A stretch of DNA of 64,000 nt from Rosellinia necatrix (lineage: Eukaryota > Ascomycota > Sordariomycetes > Xylariales > Xylariaceae), in the NCBI GenBank assembly GCA_021209875.1, contig JAGYVD010000007.1:1-64000 (forward strand), read 5' to 3'. Under the pieces are notes generated by a model, which made no database searches, was not told where the DNA came from, and saw only the letters and a list, made by a program, of their open reading frames with translations. This document shows, one piece after another, positions 12,095 through 25,000 of the stretch. The translations under genes and the position numbers were made by a program. Numbering within the stretch: position 1 is the stretch's first letter; the number at the start of each line of letters is the position of its first letter.

Positions 12095-12800
12095 TAATCT
12101 TAGTGTTATTTTTTTTATTAAAATTATAAGCATTGCTTTTTATATTAAAATTATAAGCATTATTTTTTTTATTAAAGTTATAAGTGTTATTTTTTTTGTT
12201 AGAATTATAAACGTTGCTTTTTTTATTAAAATTATAAATATTATTTTTTTTATTAAAGTTATAAGCGTTGCTTTTTTAATTAAAATTATAAGCGTTGTTT
12301 TTTTTATTAAAGTTATAAGCGTTGTTTTTTTTGTCGGGATTATAGGCGTTGTTTTTTTTATCGGGGTTATAAACGTTGCTTTTTTTGTTAAGATCGTAGG
12401 TATTATTTTTTTTGTTAGAAAATAAAGCTTAAAACAATATAAAATCGGTTTAATATTTATTATTAAATAAATATAAGCTGCTTGTAATATTTACAAAATA
12501 TTTATTATTTATATTATTAGAAAAAAAGCTGCTGTAGCTAGTAGTTAAAATATTAAATATTTATTTTTATATATAAAAATATATAAAAGTTATTATTATT
12601 ACTGGTTATATATATATTAAATATAATATATAGCGTTGCAGGTTTATAATTATTAGATTTATAACTAGTAAATTATTAGTTATTTTGTTTATTAATTTAA
12701 AAACTAACAAGTTATATGATCAAATTAAAAATATTATTTAAAATAAATAATAAAGCTAGTTAAGCTTAAAATTAAATTATATATTTATACCGTAACTATA
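12095..12800 (-). pseudogene. Decayed repeat gene, copy B, with a ~12-unit 27-bp coding minisatellite
   Basis: Minus-strand reading of 12,425-12,095 gives about twelve 9-residue units (NKKNNTYDL, NKKSNVYNP, DKKNNAYNP, DKKNNAYNF and similar) over more than 100 codons with a single stop. The unit is 27 bp, exactly nine codons. Upstream (12,545-12,430) the frame continues into NKYFVNITSSLYLFNNKY and matches copies A and D, with two stops consistent with C-to-T change. A further shared segment at about 12,795-12,735 resembles IYNLILSLTSFIIYFK. No start is legible. Unknown family. Confidence 0.6.
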
Positions 12801-13190
12801 TATTTAAATCGAAAAAAATAAAGTTATAATATTTAATTAAAATATATAAAATTTTAAAAAGCTTTTAGCTTGTGCGGTTAATTAAATAAATAATATTATA
12901 AAAAAATATAAGCTTAGCTTTTAAAATAAAAAAGTTTTTATTTAAAATCGGCTAGTTTTTATTAACGTGCTTTTTTTTGGTTTTTTTAGCTACGCTAGGC
13001 ATTATTTAAAAATATTATATTAAAAACGCAAATAAAATATAAAACAAGCTAATTAAGCTAGCAAAAAAAGCAGGTATAATATTAAGATTTATATAAAAAT
13101 TTATTAAATAAAAATTATATTTAAATATAAAATAAAGCTAGTCTGTTTATATATATTAGTTTATATATATTAAACAAATAATTTTAATTA
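12801..13190. other. Upstream part of module B, ending without the second arrays
   Basis: Parallel to 10,201-10,611 and 36,200-36,575 as far as the TATATTAGTTTATATATATT region near 13,160. It then loses similarity: the three-unit palindrome block, 62-bp array and tail are missing, so copy B is truncated. Confidence 0.6.
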
Positions 13191-15484
13191 ATTTGTTTAA
13201 GCTATATTAATAACATAGCAAAACTTAGCATTTTTGTTTTAAATATTTATAACAATTTAAAAAAAATATTTTTAATAAAAAATACTATTATATTAAAGAT
13301 TTTTAAAAAAATATTTAATAAAATAATAAAATATATTAATAATAACAATTTTAAATATTAAAAAAATATAAAAAAATATTCTTTAAAAATATAAAATAGT
13401 TTAAAATTAAGCAAATTAATTAATAAATTAATTAGTTAAACAAAATAAAAATAAAACAAAAATAAAATAAAATAATAGCGTAAAAGTTTTTTTTATTTAT
13501 TAGCGACTTTTTTTTATATATTTTATTTTTATTATTTATTAAAAGTTTTAAAAAGCTTTTAAAGCTATATTATATTAAATATTAATTAATTAACTATTAA
13601 ATAATAATTATTTAAAAAATTAAGCTTATAATTTTATTATAAAATTTAATAAGTTTTAAAAAAGGTTTTTTAATAGCAGTAAAAAATTTAGCGGTTTTTT
13701 ATAAAGCAGTAGTAGTAGTAGCAGCAGCAGCAACAAAAGTTTTAGCAGCAGCAGTTAAATATTTAAAAATAAAAAGCTTACGTTTTTGCTGTTTAATAAT
13801 AGTTTTAATAAAAACAGCAGTAGTTTATTTAATTAATATATTAGCTTAATTTTTTTAGCTTATAAAACTTTTTAATTATTGTTTAAACGGCAGCAACTAT
13901 TTATTTTATTATTAAATTATTAATATATAAAAAATATAATATTTTTTATTAAAAGCAGCAGCAGCAGCTATTATTTAAGCTAACTTAAACTTGCAGAACT
14001 TAAAAACGTTTATAAGCGCGCTATTAATTAGCTATAAAACAGCTATTAAATAAAAATAAATAAAAAAAAATATTTATTATAACATAAAGTTTAATATTTT
14101 TTAATATAAAGCATATTTAATATTTGCTCTTATTTTGCTGTTAATTATTTTTAATTTAGTTATAATTTTATAAAAATATTTATAAAAGCTATATATGAAT
14201 TATATTTTAATATACAGGCTTTTTACTTATTAAAATTAAAGCTTTAATAATTTATTATTATTAAACTGTAGTAATATAAAATAATATAAAACTATTATTT
14301 AATTAAAACTAATTTTATAAAATATAATAAAACAATAGTTTAGCTATAAAATAATATTTATATTATAATAATAATAATAATTATATTAAAATTATTTAAA
14401 ATAAAATTTAGTTATTATAAAATAATAATTAAATAATAATTAAATAATTAAATATAAAGGTTTATATAATAATAACATAAACTTTATTTTATTTATATAA
14501 AAATATATAATTATTATTAAAAGCGTAATTTTTAAAAATTAAGTTTTAATAATATAATAGTTATATATATTATATTTAATTATAATATGATTTAAATTTA
14601 ATTTTTAATTAAAACGTATATCATAGTAAATTAATTATATAATATTTTTAACTTAAAATTATATTTTTTATATTATTTATAAATAAAAATAATAAAAACA
14701 TAATAAAAAATTAATAAAAATAAATTTATTTATTTGTTTTTTTTTAATTATAATAAAAATATTATGTTTATATAAACATTAAATATATAAAACATATATG
14801 TTTTTTTAAAACTGAAAATTTAATAATATATTTTAAATAACATATTTTTATTATAGCAGCAGCTATTATATAGTTTATTTATATATAATATAAAATATAT
14901 AGCTTTTTAGTTTTATATTAAAAAAGCTTAAAAATAACTTGCGTAATAGATAAATTTAGCTTAAACATTAATAAAAATATTTAAAACAGCTACTTAAAAT
15001 TTAATATTATATAAAAAGCAGCGGCAATAATATTTTTAATATTTTATTATATAAAAAATTTATTAATAAAAAAATAAAATATATAAATAATAGTTTATTT
15101 AAAAAAACTATGTTTATTAATATATAAAAACTATATTAAAGTTTAATAAGCCGGAGTTTTTATAAAAAAATAATAAATTTTTATTTAGCTGTTGTTTTTT
15201 ATATAAATAAAGTTTATAAACTATAAAATGTTTTTTATTAAAAATAGCAGCAGCAGCAGCAGCAGTACTGCTAGCAGCAGAGGTATATATAGACAGGCGG
15301 GCTAAAAAAAAAAAAAAAAAAAAACATTTAAACAACTAAGTTAGAATTTATATTATAAATAAGCTAAACAATAAAAAATAATTTTATTATTATAATTATA
15401 AAAAAAACATGCTAGCAAATTTAACGATAAATAGTTATTATATAATATATAATATTTAATTAAACTATAATATTATATAATAAA
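13191..15484. other. AT-rich DNA with CAG microsatellite remnants, no gene seen
   Basis: Mutated, stop-rich DNA. Notable items are trinucleotide runs AGTAGTAGTAGCAGCAGCAG at ~13,700-13,725 with AGCAGCAGCAG near 13,742, an AGCAGCAGCAGCAG run at ~15,245-15,285 and a poly-A tract at 15,306-15,324. No transposon termini were recognised. A 72-codon open frame over the poly-A and CAG tract is low-complexity and is not called. Confidence 0.6.
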
Positions 15485-15692
15485 ATATAAAAACAAATAT
15501 TTTGATATATTTAAATATTTATTTTAAAATTTAATTAATAAACTAGTTTATATACATTAATAAACTAGTTTATATACATTAATAAAAATAAATATTAAAA
15601 CATGTTTAAATATTTATTTAGTTAATAAGCTAATTAATATATTTAAACAAAAAAAATTATTTAAACACGTTTATATATATATTTTTTAAACT
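15485..15692. repeat. Degenerate palindrome units with an embedded 22-bp direct repeat, module C
   Basis: Three weak copies of the A/T palindrome (near 15,505, 15,605 and 15,665). Between the first two, AATAAACTAGTTTATATACA is duplicated head-to-tail (15,535-15,580), itself containing the palindrome AAACTAGTTT. This block precedes the 62-bp array just as the three-unit block does in modules A and D. Confidence 0.75.
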
Positions 15693-16145
15693 TAGCAGAA
15701 ATAGCGATATATAACAGGTTATTTTTATTAAATATATTAATATAAGTTTATAATTAGCAGAAATAGCAATATATAACAGGTTATTTTTATTAAATATATT
15801 AATATAAGTTTATAACTAGCAGAAATAGCAACATATAACAGGTTGTTTTTATTAAATATATTAATATAAGTTTATAACTGGCAGAAATAGCGATATATAA
15901 TAAGTTATTTTTATTAAATGTATTAATATAGGTTTATAACTGGCAGAAATAGCGATATATAACCGGTTGTTTTTATTAAATATATTAATATAAGTTTATA
16001 ACTAGCAAAAATAACAACATAAAACCGGCCGTTTTTATTAAGTGTATTGCTGCGGGCCTGTTATAAGCAGGAATAGCAACATATAACCGGCCGTTTTTAT
16101 TAAGTGCAGCTATGCAGGGCTTATAACTAGCTGGGATAGCAACAC
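15693..16145 (+). repeat. 62-bp tandem array, module C
   Basis: Seven to eight units at a strict 62-bp spacing (AGCAGAAATAGC near 15,695, 15,757, 15,819, 15,881 and 15,943, then AGCAAAAATAAC and later units). The first units are very similar and AT-rich (ATATAACAGGTTATTTTTAT). The last two carry CCGGCCGTTTTTATTAAGTG, the same polarity seen in module A. Confidence 0.9.
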
Positions 16146-16262
16146 GCAACTTAGGCTTTTAATTGGCCGGGCTTTTTATATGGCAGAAAATCAGCAAAAT
16201 TTTAACTAAGTTAACAGCTAACAGCAGTAGCAACTTTAACCCGCAAGCAAAGAGCAATATAT
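16146..16262 (+). repeat. Module tail, copy C
   Basis: AACTTAGGCTTTTAATTGGC, AGAAAATCAGCAAAATTTTA, AGTTAACAGCTAACAGCAGT and ACTTTAACCCGCAAGCAAAG match the tails at 11,126-11,238 and 37,148-37,262. The telomere-like core is degraded to TTTAACCC. Confidence 0.85.
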
Positions 16263-18508
16263 ATTTTTATATATATTTTAAGTTATAAACAGGCTTTAAA
16301 ATATATATTTTTTATAGTTTTATTTAAATAATTTAAAATTTTATATATATTATTAGTATAAAAATAATATTTTAATTTATTTAATTTTAAAAGTAGTAAT
16401 ATAACGTAAAATTAATTTTATTTTTAGTTATATTATTAATATAATATATATTAAATATTTAAATAATTAGTTTTAAGTTTTTATATTTTATATTTTTTAA
16501 TATATTTTTATATATTATTATTTTATTAATATATTTTTGATTAGCTTATATAACTAAAGCTTTTTAAGCTGGTAAAACTAAAGCAGTATATTTAAGCTTT
16601 ATTTTTTTATAATTTTATAGATATTTTAGCTATTAAAGTTATTATATTTAAAAAAATATTTAACGTTATTTAAAATTAGAAAGTTTATTGCTGCTGCTTC
16701 TGCTGCTTTTATTGTTTTTTTTGCCAGCGATAGCTTTACTGCTGCTGTTTTTATAACAGCACGTTTTTTAACAGCTAATTTTTATCTTTAGTTTTTATTT
16801 TATAACTGCTATTTTATAATTAAAAATATAATAATACCGGGCAGATATATTATTAAATTTTATGTTATTAAGTTATATTTAAAAAATAAATGTTTATAAC
16901 AGCTAAGAAAAAAAATTAATAAAAAAAATAAATAGCTTATAAATATATAAAAAAAATTTTTTTAACAGTTTAAAAAAAAAATTATAAAGAAAATAAATAA
17001 ATAGCTTATAAGTAGCGCTATAAATTTTAAAAATTTATTATTTTATTAGATTTAATATAAATAAATAGTTATAAAAATAAAAACTTAAGCTAGTTAAAAA
17101 AACATTATAAAATATATAAAATAAAGTTTATAAAAATATTATAAGTTTTAATATATTAACTTTTTTATAACTATTTTTAATAAATATGTTTTATATATAA
17201 AAGCTGTTTAATCGCGTTTTTATTATAAAGCAGCTTTTATATATAGCAGGTTTTAACTATATTTTTATATTTAAATATATTTTTTTAAATATAAATCTAA
17301 AAAAGCCTTGCTTTAACTATTATAAATCTTTATATTATTATTAATTTATAAAAACTATTTAAAAATATAAGCGGTTTATTTATTTAATAAATATTATAGT
17401 TTTTATTTAAGCTATAAAATAATAACTATTAACAGCAGTTGCTTATAATTATAAATAAAAATTTAAATATAAATATAGTTTAAAATTACAAAATAATAAA
17501 CTTATATAACATTTTTAGTTAATTATTTTTAAGCTAACTATATTTAGCTTACGTTTTTTTTTTAGCTTTTAATGCTTTTTTTCTGTTTTGGCTCCGTTTT
17601 TTTTTTTTATTAGCGCTAATTTTTTTAAATTTAACGGCTGTTTTTTTAAGCTTTTTAGCTTTTATAATTTTATTTTTAAGCGTTAATATTTTTTAGTTTT
17701 TTTTATATGTTTAATAAAATATTAATATAATTTTTAAAAATTAGTTAGCATTTTATTTTTAAAATTTTATAAAAAGCTTTTATTAGTTTTATTATTTATT
17801 TTATAGTTATAAATAATATATAATTATAAAAGTTAGCTTGTTTATATTAAATTATATATAAAGCAGCGTTTATAAAAATATTATATAAAAATAAAAAACT
17901 TTTATATTAATTAAAATTTATTATAACAATTTAAGCTATAAATAATAGATTATTACTAATTTTTAAAAATAAGCCGCTTATAATTAATATAAAGTTAATA
18001 TTTATTATTTTTAAAAACTATTTTATATATAGCTAATTATAAAATATTAAATTAATTTATAAGTTATAATTATATTTAATTTGCTGCTAATCTGTTAATA
18101 TATTTTATTTTTTATTATCAGCTGCCGTAAAAACTTCCGCTACATAATATTTTTATAACGCTTATAAATAATATTTCTAATAATTAAAATTATTTATATA
18201 ATAAATTATAACTGGCCTATTTATATTAAACTACTAAAAAGCTAGTTAAATATATTAGCATTTTAAAAAAAAACATAACAAAGTTTTTGCAGCAGGCTAA
18301 ATAAAAATTAATGCTTGCGCTAGCAGTATATATGCTGTAAATAAATATTTTTATATTAAAATTTTTATTATTAAACTAATTAACAACAGCTGTACGTTTT
18401 TTATTTAATTAATATAGTATAATAACAGCTAGTTTAATATTTAATAGTTTAAATAATAAATATATTTTTTTAGTATTAATATTAGCATAGTATTTACGTA
18501 AGTAAAAA
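16263..18508. other. AT-rich DNA, no gene recognised
   Basis: Stop-rich in all frames. A short CTG/TTC microsatellite (TGCTGCTGCTTCTGCTGC) lies at ~16,688-16,706. T-runs cluster near 17,555-17,620. Nothing suggests an RNA gene or transposon ends. Confidence 0.6.
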
Positions 18509-18692
18509 ATAAATATTTAAATATATTTAAATATTTGTTTTTTAAAGCCGGTTAATAAATTAAAAAGTGTATAAAAATAGAATATAAATATTTAAACATA
18601 TTTAAGTATTTGCGGTTTAAAACTAATTTATAAATTAAAAATATATACAAATAAAATATAAATATTTAAATATATTTAAATATTTATATTTT
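18509..18692. repeat. Three-unit palindrome array, isolated
   Basis: Three ~75-bp units with ATTTAAATATATTTAAAT or ATTTAAACATATTTAAGT palindromes, outside any complete module. The spacer (AAAGCCGGTTAATAAATTAA) identifies them as members of the same repeat family. Confidence 0.8.
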
Positions 18693-20276
18693 AAACGTGC
18701 TAATTATTTTATATTTTTGCTTAATATATAAAAATATTTACTGTTATAATTATAACAATTTAACTATAATAATAACGCGATTAAACAAGCTATTAAAGCT
18801 TTTTAAAGCTTGTATATATTTTATAACTTATATTATAAAATAAGCTAAAAAACGCTATAAACTATAAAATATTTATATTAGCTTCTGTGATTTTTTAATA
18901 TAATTATTTATTTATTTTTTTAATTATTTTAAATATATAATTAAAGCTACTGTTTTTATTTTAATAATAAAGTCTTAGATTTTTAAATATTTATTGTTAT
19001 ACGCCTAGCTTAGTTAGCTTTTTTACGCTTTTATTAAAATTAAAATTAAAGTTAAAATTAAAATTAAAGTCAGATCTAGACTATTTGTTTTTATCTAGGT
19101 TATATTTAAAGTTAAATTTCAAACCTCAATAAAACTTGTTTTTATTAGATCCAGCCTTATTTTTACTAAAGTTTTTTTTTTAGCCTTATTAGCGCTTAAT
19201 TATTACATGCAATTTTTTTAAAAAATAAAGCGTTTATTATTATTTTAATTAAAAGTAAAAATGTTTAGCTTTTATTATATACTAAAATTAATAAATATTA
19301 TTTTATTATTATCTAGCTTTTTAAGTTTTTTTATATATAGTTTTATTTAATACAGCTAAATATAAATTAGTTTTTTTTATTTCGTAGTATAATATAAAAC
19401 TTAAGTTTATATTTATAATTTTAAAAGCTATAAATATTAGCGTTATTATTATTAAGTTTAATTTAAACTGCAATAAATTTACAACTTAGAAAATTATTAC
19501 TTAATATAACTAAGTTGCTGTTTAAGTTATAAATAACTATGTTTAAATTATGCTAAAAAAAAACTTGCTTATATATAACGTTAATTATAATATAATATAA
19601 GTTAAAACTTTATTTATACTACTAGGTTATAAGTTAAAAAAAAAACAGGTAATAATATTTATTAATATAAGTATTTATAAGCAGTAGTAAACAACTTATT
19701 TATTAGTATAGCTTTATATTTATTATATTTAATTATTAGCTTTATTTCTGCTGTTGTTAAATATATTTAACCGTTTATATTTATAAATAAAAAACTGCTG
19801 ATAAAAGTATTAAGTTTAAATAGTTATATATTAAAAGCAGCTTTAAAAAGTCGCATAGTTAGCTAAAATTAAGCTGTAAATATTTAAATATATTTTTTAA
19901 ATAGTTTATAAAAAAAGTTATAAAATATAATATAAAATAGTCGCGTTTAATGAACTTTATTATTTAATAAGTTATATTTTTTAAGTTTTTATTAATATAA
20001 GTTTTATTTATTACTAAAATATTAAAATAATACAAGTTTAATATAGTTATAAACGTAATTTTATTATTATATGAGGTGTTATTTTTTAAAAGCTTTTACG
20101 CAGGTTTATTATTTTTATTTAATATGCCGAGTTTTTTTTTATTTTTTTTATTAAAATTTTAAACATATTTACATGTTTTTTTATAATAATAAGTAGCAAA
20201 TGATTGCATAAATATAATAATTACGATTTTTTATTTATTATTAAAGTTAATATAAATAGTTAAGTTATATAAATAA
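18693..20276. other. AT-rich DNA, no gene recognised
   Basis: Stop-rich. A slipped AAAATTAAAATTAAAGTT tract lies at ~19,037-19,072 and a somewhat GC-richer patch at ~19,000-19,210. No LTR ends or protein motifs were recognised. Confidence 0.55.
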
Positions 20277-20535
20277 AAAACAAATATTTAAACATGTTTA
20301 AATATTTATTTTTAAAGCAAGTTTATAACTTAAAATATATATAAAATAAAATATAAATATTTAAACATGTTTAAATATTTATTTTTAAAGCTGGTTTATA
20401 ATTTAGGATATATATAAAAATATATACTTAGACATGTTTAAGTATTTATATTTTAAAGCTAGTTTATAATTTAAAATATATATAAAATAAAATATAAATA
20501 TTTAAACGTGTTTAAATATTTATTTTTAAAATAAG
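20277..20535. repeat. Four-unit palindrome array
   Basis: Four units with centres near 20,293, 20,364, 20,435 and 20,510 (ATTTAAACATGTTTAAAT twice, then a GACATG and an AACGTG variant). Spacing is ~72 bp and the spacer GTTTATAACTTAAAATATAT is shared. Confidence 0.85.
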
Positions 20536-20779
20536 TTTATAAAAGTACTTACTGCTAAGTTATTAAAACGTTTTTAAAGCTATACTATAAACTTTTAAAA
20601 TTAAATATGTTAAAAATAATTAATTTTTAATATAGTTGTAAATTAATTTATTTTTTTTAAATATTAAATAAATGTTAAAAACATTTAAAAAAAGCGCCAG
20701 ATTATATTATATATTTAAATAATAACTAATAAAAAATAATAATTAAATTTAAATAGTAAACTTTTTATATTATTAAAAT

Positions 20780-21240
20780 TGTTAGAACTATAGCAATTAG
20801 TTATAGTTACTTACAGCTGTTGTACATGCATATATTTCGTATAAGCATATGGCATATATGTCATGTATATGCATACAGCGTGTATGCTTTATACATAAGA
20901 CAAGCTGTGTTATTGCTGTTATTTTTATAGGTTGTACGCTAGCAGAATTTTTATGCAAAACTTTAAATAATGTTACGCACGATAGTTATTTAAATAAAAT
21001 AATCAAACATAATAGATATCGTACAACAAGAAGTTGTATTCTGTTTTACACGTGAACAGTACGTGCATCGCACGTACAAAGCCCATTTAATAAAAATATT
21101 TATTAAAAACTTTTTATAAAATAAAAATATAATGCTAGTATAAGTAATAGTTTTGCTGATGTTATATTTATTAATAAAAAAAGCAAAAAACAAACAGCGG
21201 TAGTTTTACACAGTAGTTCTGCTATATTTATATATAAACG
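20780..21240. other. Less-mutated island of unknown nature with a hairpin
   Basis: G/C content rises sharply against its surroundings (words such as GCATATGGCATATATGTCAT and TACACGTGAACAGTACGTGC). A perfect 8-bp stem, GTACGTGC-ATC-GCACGTAC, lies at 21,059-21,077. TTGTACATGC at 20,820-20,829 pairs with GCACGTACAA at 21,070-21,079 with one mismatch, as expected for the ends of a ~260-bp element, but I could not find a matching target duplication. A 68-codon plus-strand frame (20,849-21,055) lies inside; it matches nothing I recognise. Confidence 0.45.
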
Positions 21241-21815
21241 TTAAAAGTTAGCAGAAAGCTTAAATATTTATTTTTAAAAGTATTGCTACTTATTAATAAG
21301 CTAATAGATATAATACTAGGCCTGCTTATTAAATATAATTAAAAAGTTTTTTTAATTTATATTTAAATAATTAGCAGCGTTTTTTATATTAATAGTATTA
21401 ATAGCTAAACCGCCTGCTATAATATATATAATTTTAATATATTTATTTTTGCGTTTTTTAGTTTTTATATGTTTTAATTATATAAGCTTTTTATTGTTTA
21501 TATTATTATATTTTTCAGCGATATATAATATAATATTTCTGTTTTTATATTATTACTGCTGTTATTAAATAATAATTAGTTTTTAGTTTTTATAATAATA
21601 AATGTTTAATTAATGCTTAAAATATCTGATTTAAATAAAACAAAGTAGTTTATTAATTTTAATAAATCTTATTAAACTATAAATATAATTAAGTATATAT
21701 TTTATATTTTTAAAATTAAAAGCTTTTATATAAAATAATCTATATTTTTTAAAATAATATAAAAATAAGCTTTTTTTAAAAAACTTAGATTTTGCTTTTA
21801 AAAACGTTATATTTA
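21241..21815. other. AT-rich DNA flanking the first retrotransposon
   Basis: No gene, RNA or repeat signal seen. It ends with the TTTAT target duplication (21,816-21,820) of the retroelement. Confidence 0.6.
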
Positions 21816-21820
21816 TTTAT

Positions 21821-22006
21821 TAACACAGTCAGGAAGAGGGGGCTTTTTATCTAGCTAGCTGCGCTAGCTAGATAAAGATTATATAGATTAAATAAAGTAC
21901 TAGCCTAAAGCTTTTAGTCCTTGCAGGACCAGACGCTTTTTTTTTTTTAATTTTATATTATATTTTTATAGACTTAATACTATACTACTTTTAGTAAACT
22001 ATATTA
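21821..22006 (+). repeat. 5' LTR of family 1 element (186 bp)
   Basis: Begins TAACACAGTCAGGAAG (original TGACACAG, as in the solo copy) and ends AGTAAACTATATTA. It contains two strong hairpins: TCTAGCTAGC/GCTAGCTAGA around 21,850-21,872, and GTCCTTGCAGGAC near 21,919-21,931. It differs from the 3' LTR almost only by C/T and G/A transitions, except for three loop bases of the first hairpin. Confidence 0.9.
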
Positions 22007-25000
22007 AATAATGTATTAAGTTCTGTGATTATATAACTTTATATTTTAGTTTTTTTTTTGTATTAGTAGATAAAGCACGCTTAGTTTTTTAACGTCCGCA
22101 TATATTTAATCTTTAATATAGCTTCTTTTTATATTTTAAGCAGCGCTATTTATAAAAAAAATAAAATTGCTAGCTTTTAAGCTTAATTATTACTAGCAAG
22201 ATCTATTAATATTTATTTAACTTATAAATTCGATAACTGATAATCTAATATATTTTACGTTAGCTAGTTAATCGACTAACTTACCAGCAGCTAAATCTAA
22301 CCTTGTATTACACCTTGGACAGCTTTGCTAATTGTTTATGTATTACTATATCTAGCTATTAATATATTAAAATTATTTATTATTTTTTAAACTTTAATTA
22401 TTTTAATATTAAATATTTAATAATTATAATATTACGATTAGCTGTTTTTAAACTTTAATTAGCATTATATTTAAATAATAAAATTATAACTTATAATTAA
22501 CGCTAGTTTTATTTTTTAAAAAGCCTGCGTTAAGTTTTTAACAAGCATACAGGTTTTTAATATTACCTGATTATATTTTTATTTTATTTTTAATTTTAAA
22601 ATTTAATTTTATTTTAAAATATATATATAAATATAAATTTATAAAACAGATAATAATACTTGCTAGCTTAATTATAAAAATTATATAACTTATATATATT
22701 TGCCCTGCTATTAATATTAATACGGATTTTAACTATTAATTTATATAAACTTAATAATTATTAATATATTAATATATAAAATTAACTTGGAATTTTTAGC
22801 ATTTAAAAATTTAAAATAGTTTTAATAGTTAAAAATTTAATTTTAAAGCTTATAAAAGCTAAAAATTTTTAGTTTTAAAATAATCTAACTTAAACTATTA
22901 ATTTTAAAATAATATCAAAAACTTTAACTTTTGCTAATAAAACTTAACTTTATTAAACTAGCATTTTTTGCTTTATATAAAAATTAAAAACAAAAACTAT
23001 AAATATTAAGCATTTTATATTAAAAAAAAATATAATTTAAAATAAGTTTAATAATAAGTTTAAATTAAGCAATAATAAAAATCCTAGGTTTATATTTTAA
23101 ATCTGTTTAAAAAATAATATAAAATTAATAAAAATTTAACGAAAACTTTAAAATTATTACTTAATTTAAAGCTAAAAAAACAATATTTAATAATTATAAC
23201 AGTTTTTAATTTTTTAAAACAAAATAAATAATTTTAAAAACTATATTGCTAAAAATATAAATAAATTATTATAGTAGTAATAATTTAAGCAATAAAATTA
23301 AATGTTAAAATTTAAATTAAATAAACAAGCTTTTAAAATATTTATTTTAGCTATAAACTTTTTGTAGAATTAATACAACAAATTAAAAAATAATATAACT
23401 AAAACAAAAAAACATGCTGAAAATATTAAAGCAGTAAAAACAGTCGATTAATTAATATAACAACTAAATAACGTTAAAATGTCGGCTAATATAAAAACTT
23501 TTGTTTTTAAAGCATTTTATTATGCCGCTAATTAATTATTTAAAGCTGTATTAAATGTAATTAAATATGCAGCAGCATAGCTTGTTTAATTTTAACATTT
23601 TAGTTATTAATACCTAACTGCAGCTATACTAACATTAAAACTATTACTTAAATCGTTTATTTTAATGTTTTTAATAAAAGTAATATAAGTTTTAATAGCA
23701 GCGCTAATACTTATTATTGTAATAATCTATTTTAAAATATAAGCTGTATACCTGTTAATAAAAGCTTTGTTTATTAAAACAGTATAATAATATATAAAGT
23801 TTTTTATTTTATATTAGTTTAAACATATATTTATAATATTTTTGCTATAATATTTTTAAACTATAATATTTAATAAATAATAAAAACGTATTAAAACTAT
23901 TTTTATAAAATAATAATTCCAGCGATTTAAATAGCTTAAATATAAACAATAAAAAAACAGTAAAAAAAACTTTTATAAAAACTTTTTAATTAAAAAGTCG
24001 AAATAATAAAATAATTATAAATATAAACAGAAAAATTAAAAAAAAATATTAAACGTTTAACAGCTTTATTTTTTGTTATATAATAATTATATAAAACAAG
24101 CTAATATTAACTAGGTTAATTTAAATAAAAAAATAAAAACGATATAAAATAATAGCTAATAAAAATAAGCTTATTTTTATTAATATATTTTATTTTGTAA
24201 AAAGTTAATTTGTTTTTTAAAAATTTAAAAATAGCAGAACAAAATATTTAATAAATTTTGATTATATTTTAAACATTATTAAAAAAACCAGCAGTTTTAT
24301 AATAAAATAATAAACTAACTATTAATTAATAACTTAAGCTTAAAATATAAAGATTAAACGTTATTTTAAATAAAATAATTATTTAATTTAATATATAACC
24401 TGCTATAGCAATAAAACGTTTTATTTAAACTAAATTATTATTAAAAAATATTATATAATAAAATACTGCTTTTACTACGTTTATATAAAAAAAATTAAAA
24501 TATACTTAAGCTATAAAAACTTTGAACGCTAATAATAAAAATTAATATAATGTTATAATTATAATATAAACTAGCATAAATTTTAAATTAAATAATATTT
24601 ATTAATATTTAATATAAAAATATTTTAACTAAATATATAATTTAAATCGTTAAAACAAAACTTTTATTAATAGCAGCAGCAAAAAATAAATATCTGCAAG
24701 TTAAAAAAAATAATTAAAACTATAACAGAATGTTTAATAATTAAAAAATAAACGTTAAAAAACGTAAATTAAAATAAAAATAAAAAAAATAATATAATAA
24801 AAACAAAGAAAAAGCCGTAAGTTTAAATGGAAGAAAAAATAATAAAAAAAACCACTAAAATAAATATAAAAATAAATATAATTACTGTTAAAAAACACGC
24901 TAATATAACTAAATTAGATTTATTTATATTAAATATAATATTGTTTTATATTTTATTTAATTTTAAATTAAACAATAATAAAACGTTTATTATAATCGAT

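Noticed and set aside
15117..15335. Minus-strand open frame of 72 codons with Phe and Ala runs
   Set aside because: Made of a poly-A tract and CAG microsatellite; low complexity.
20849..21193. Overlapping open frames on both strands in the GC-richer island
   Set aside because: Neither shows a motif, and the two overlap on opposite strands. The patch is better described as an island of unknown origin.
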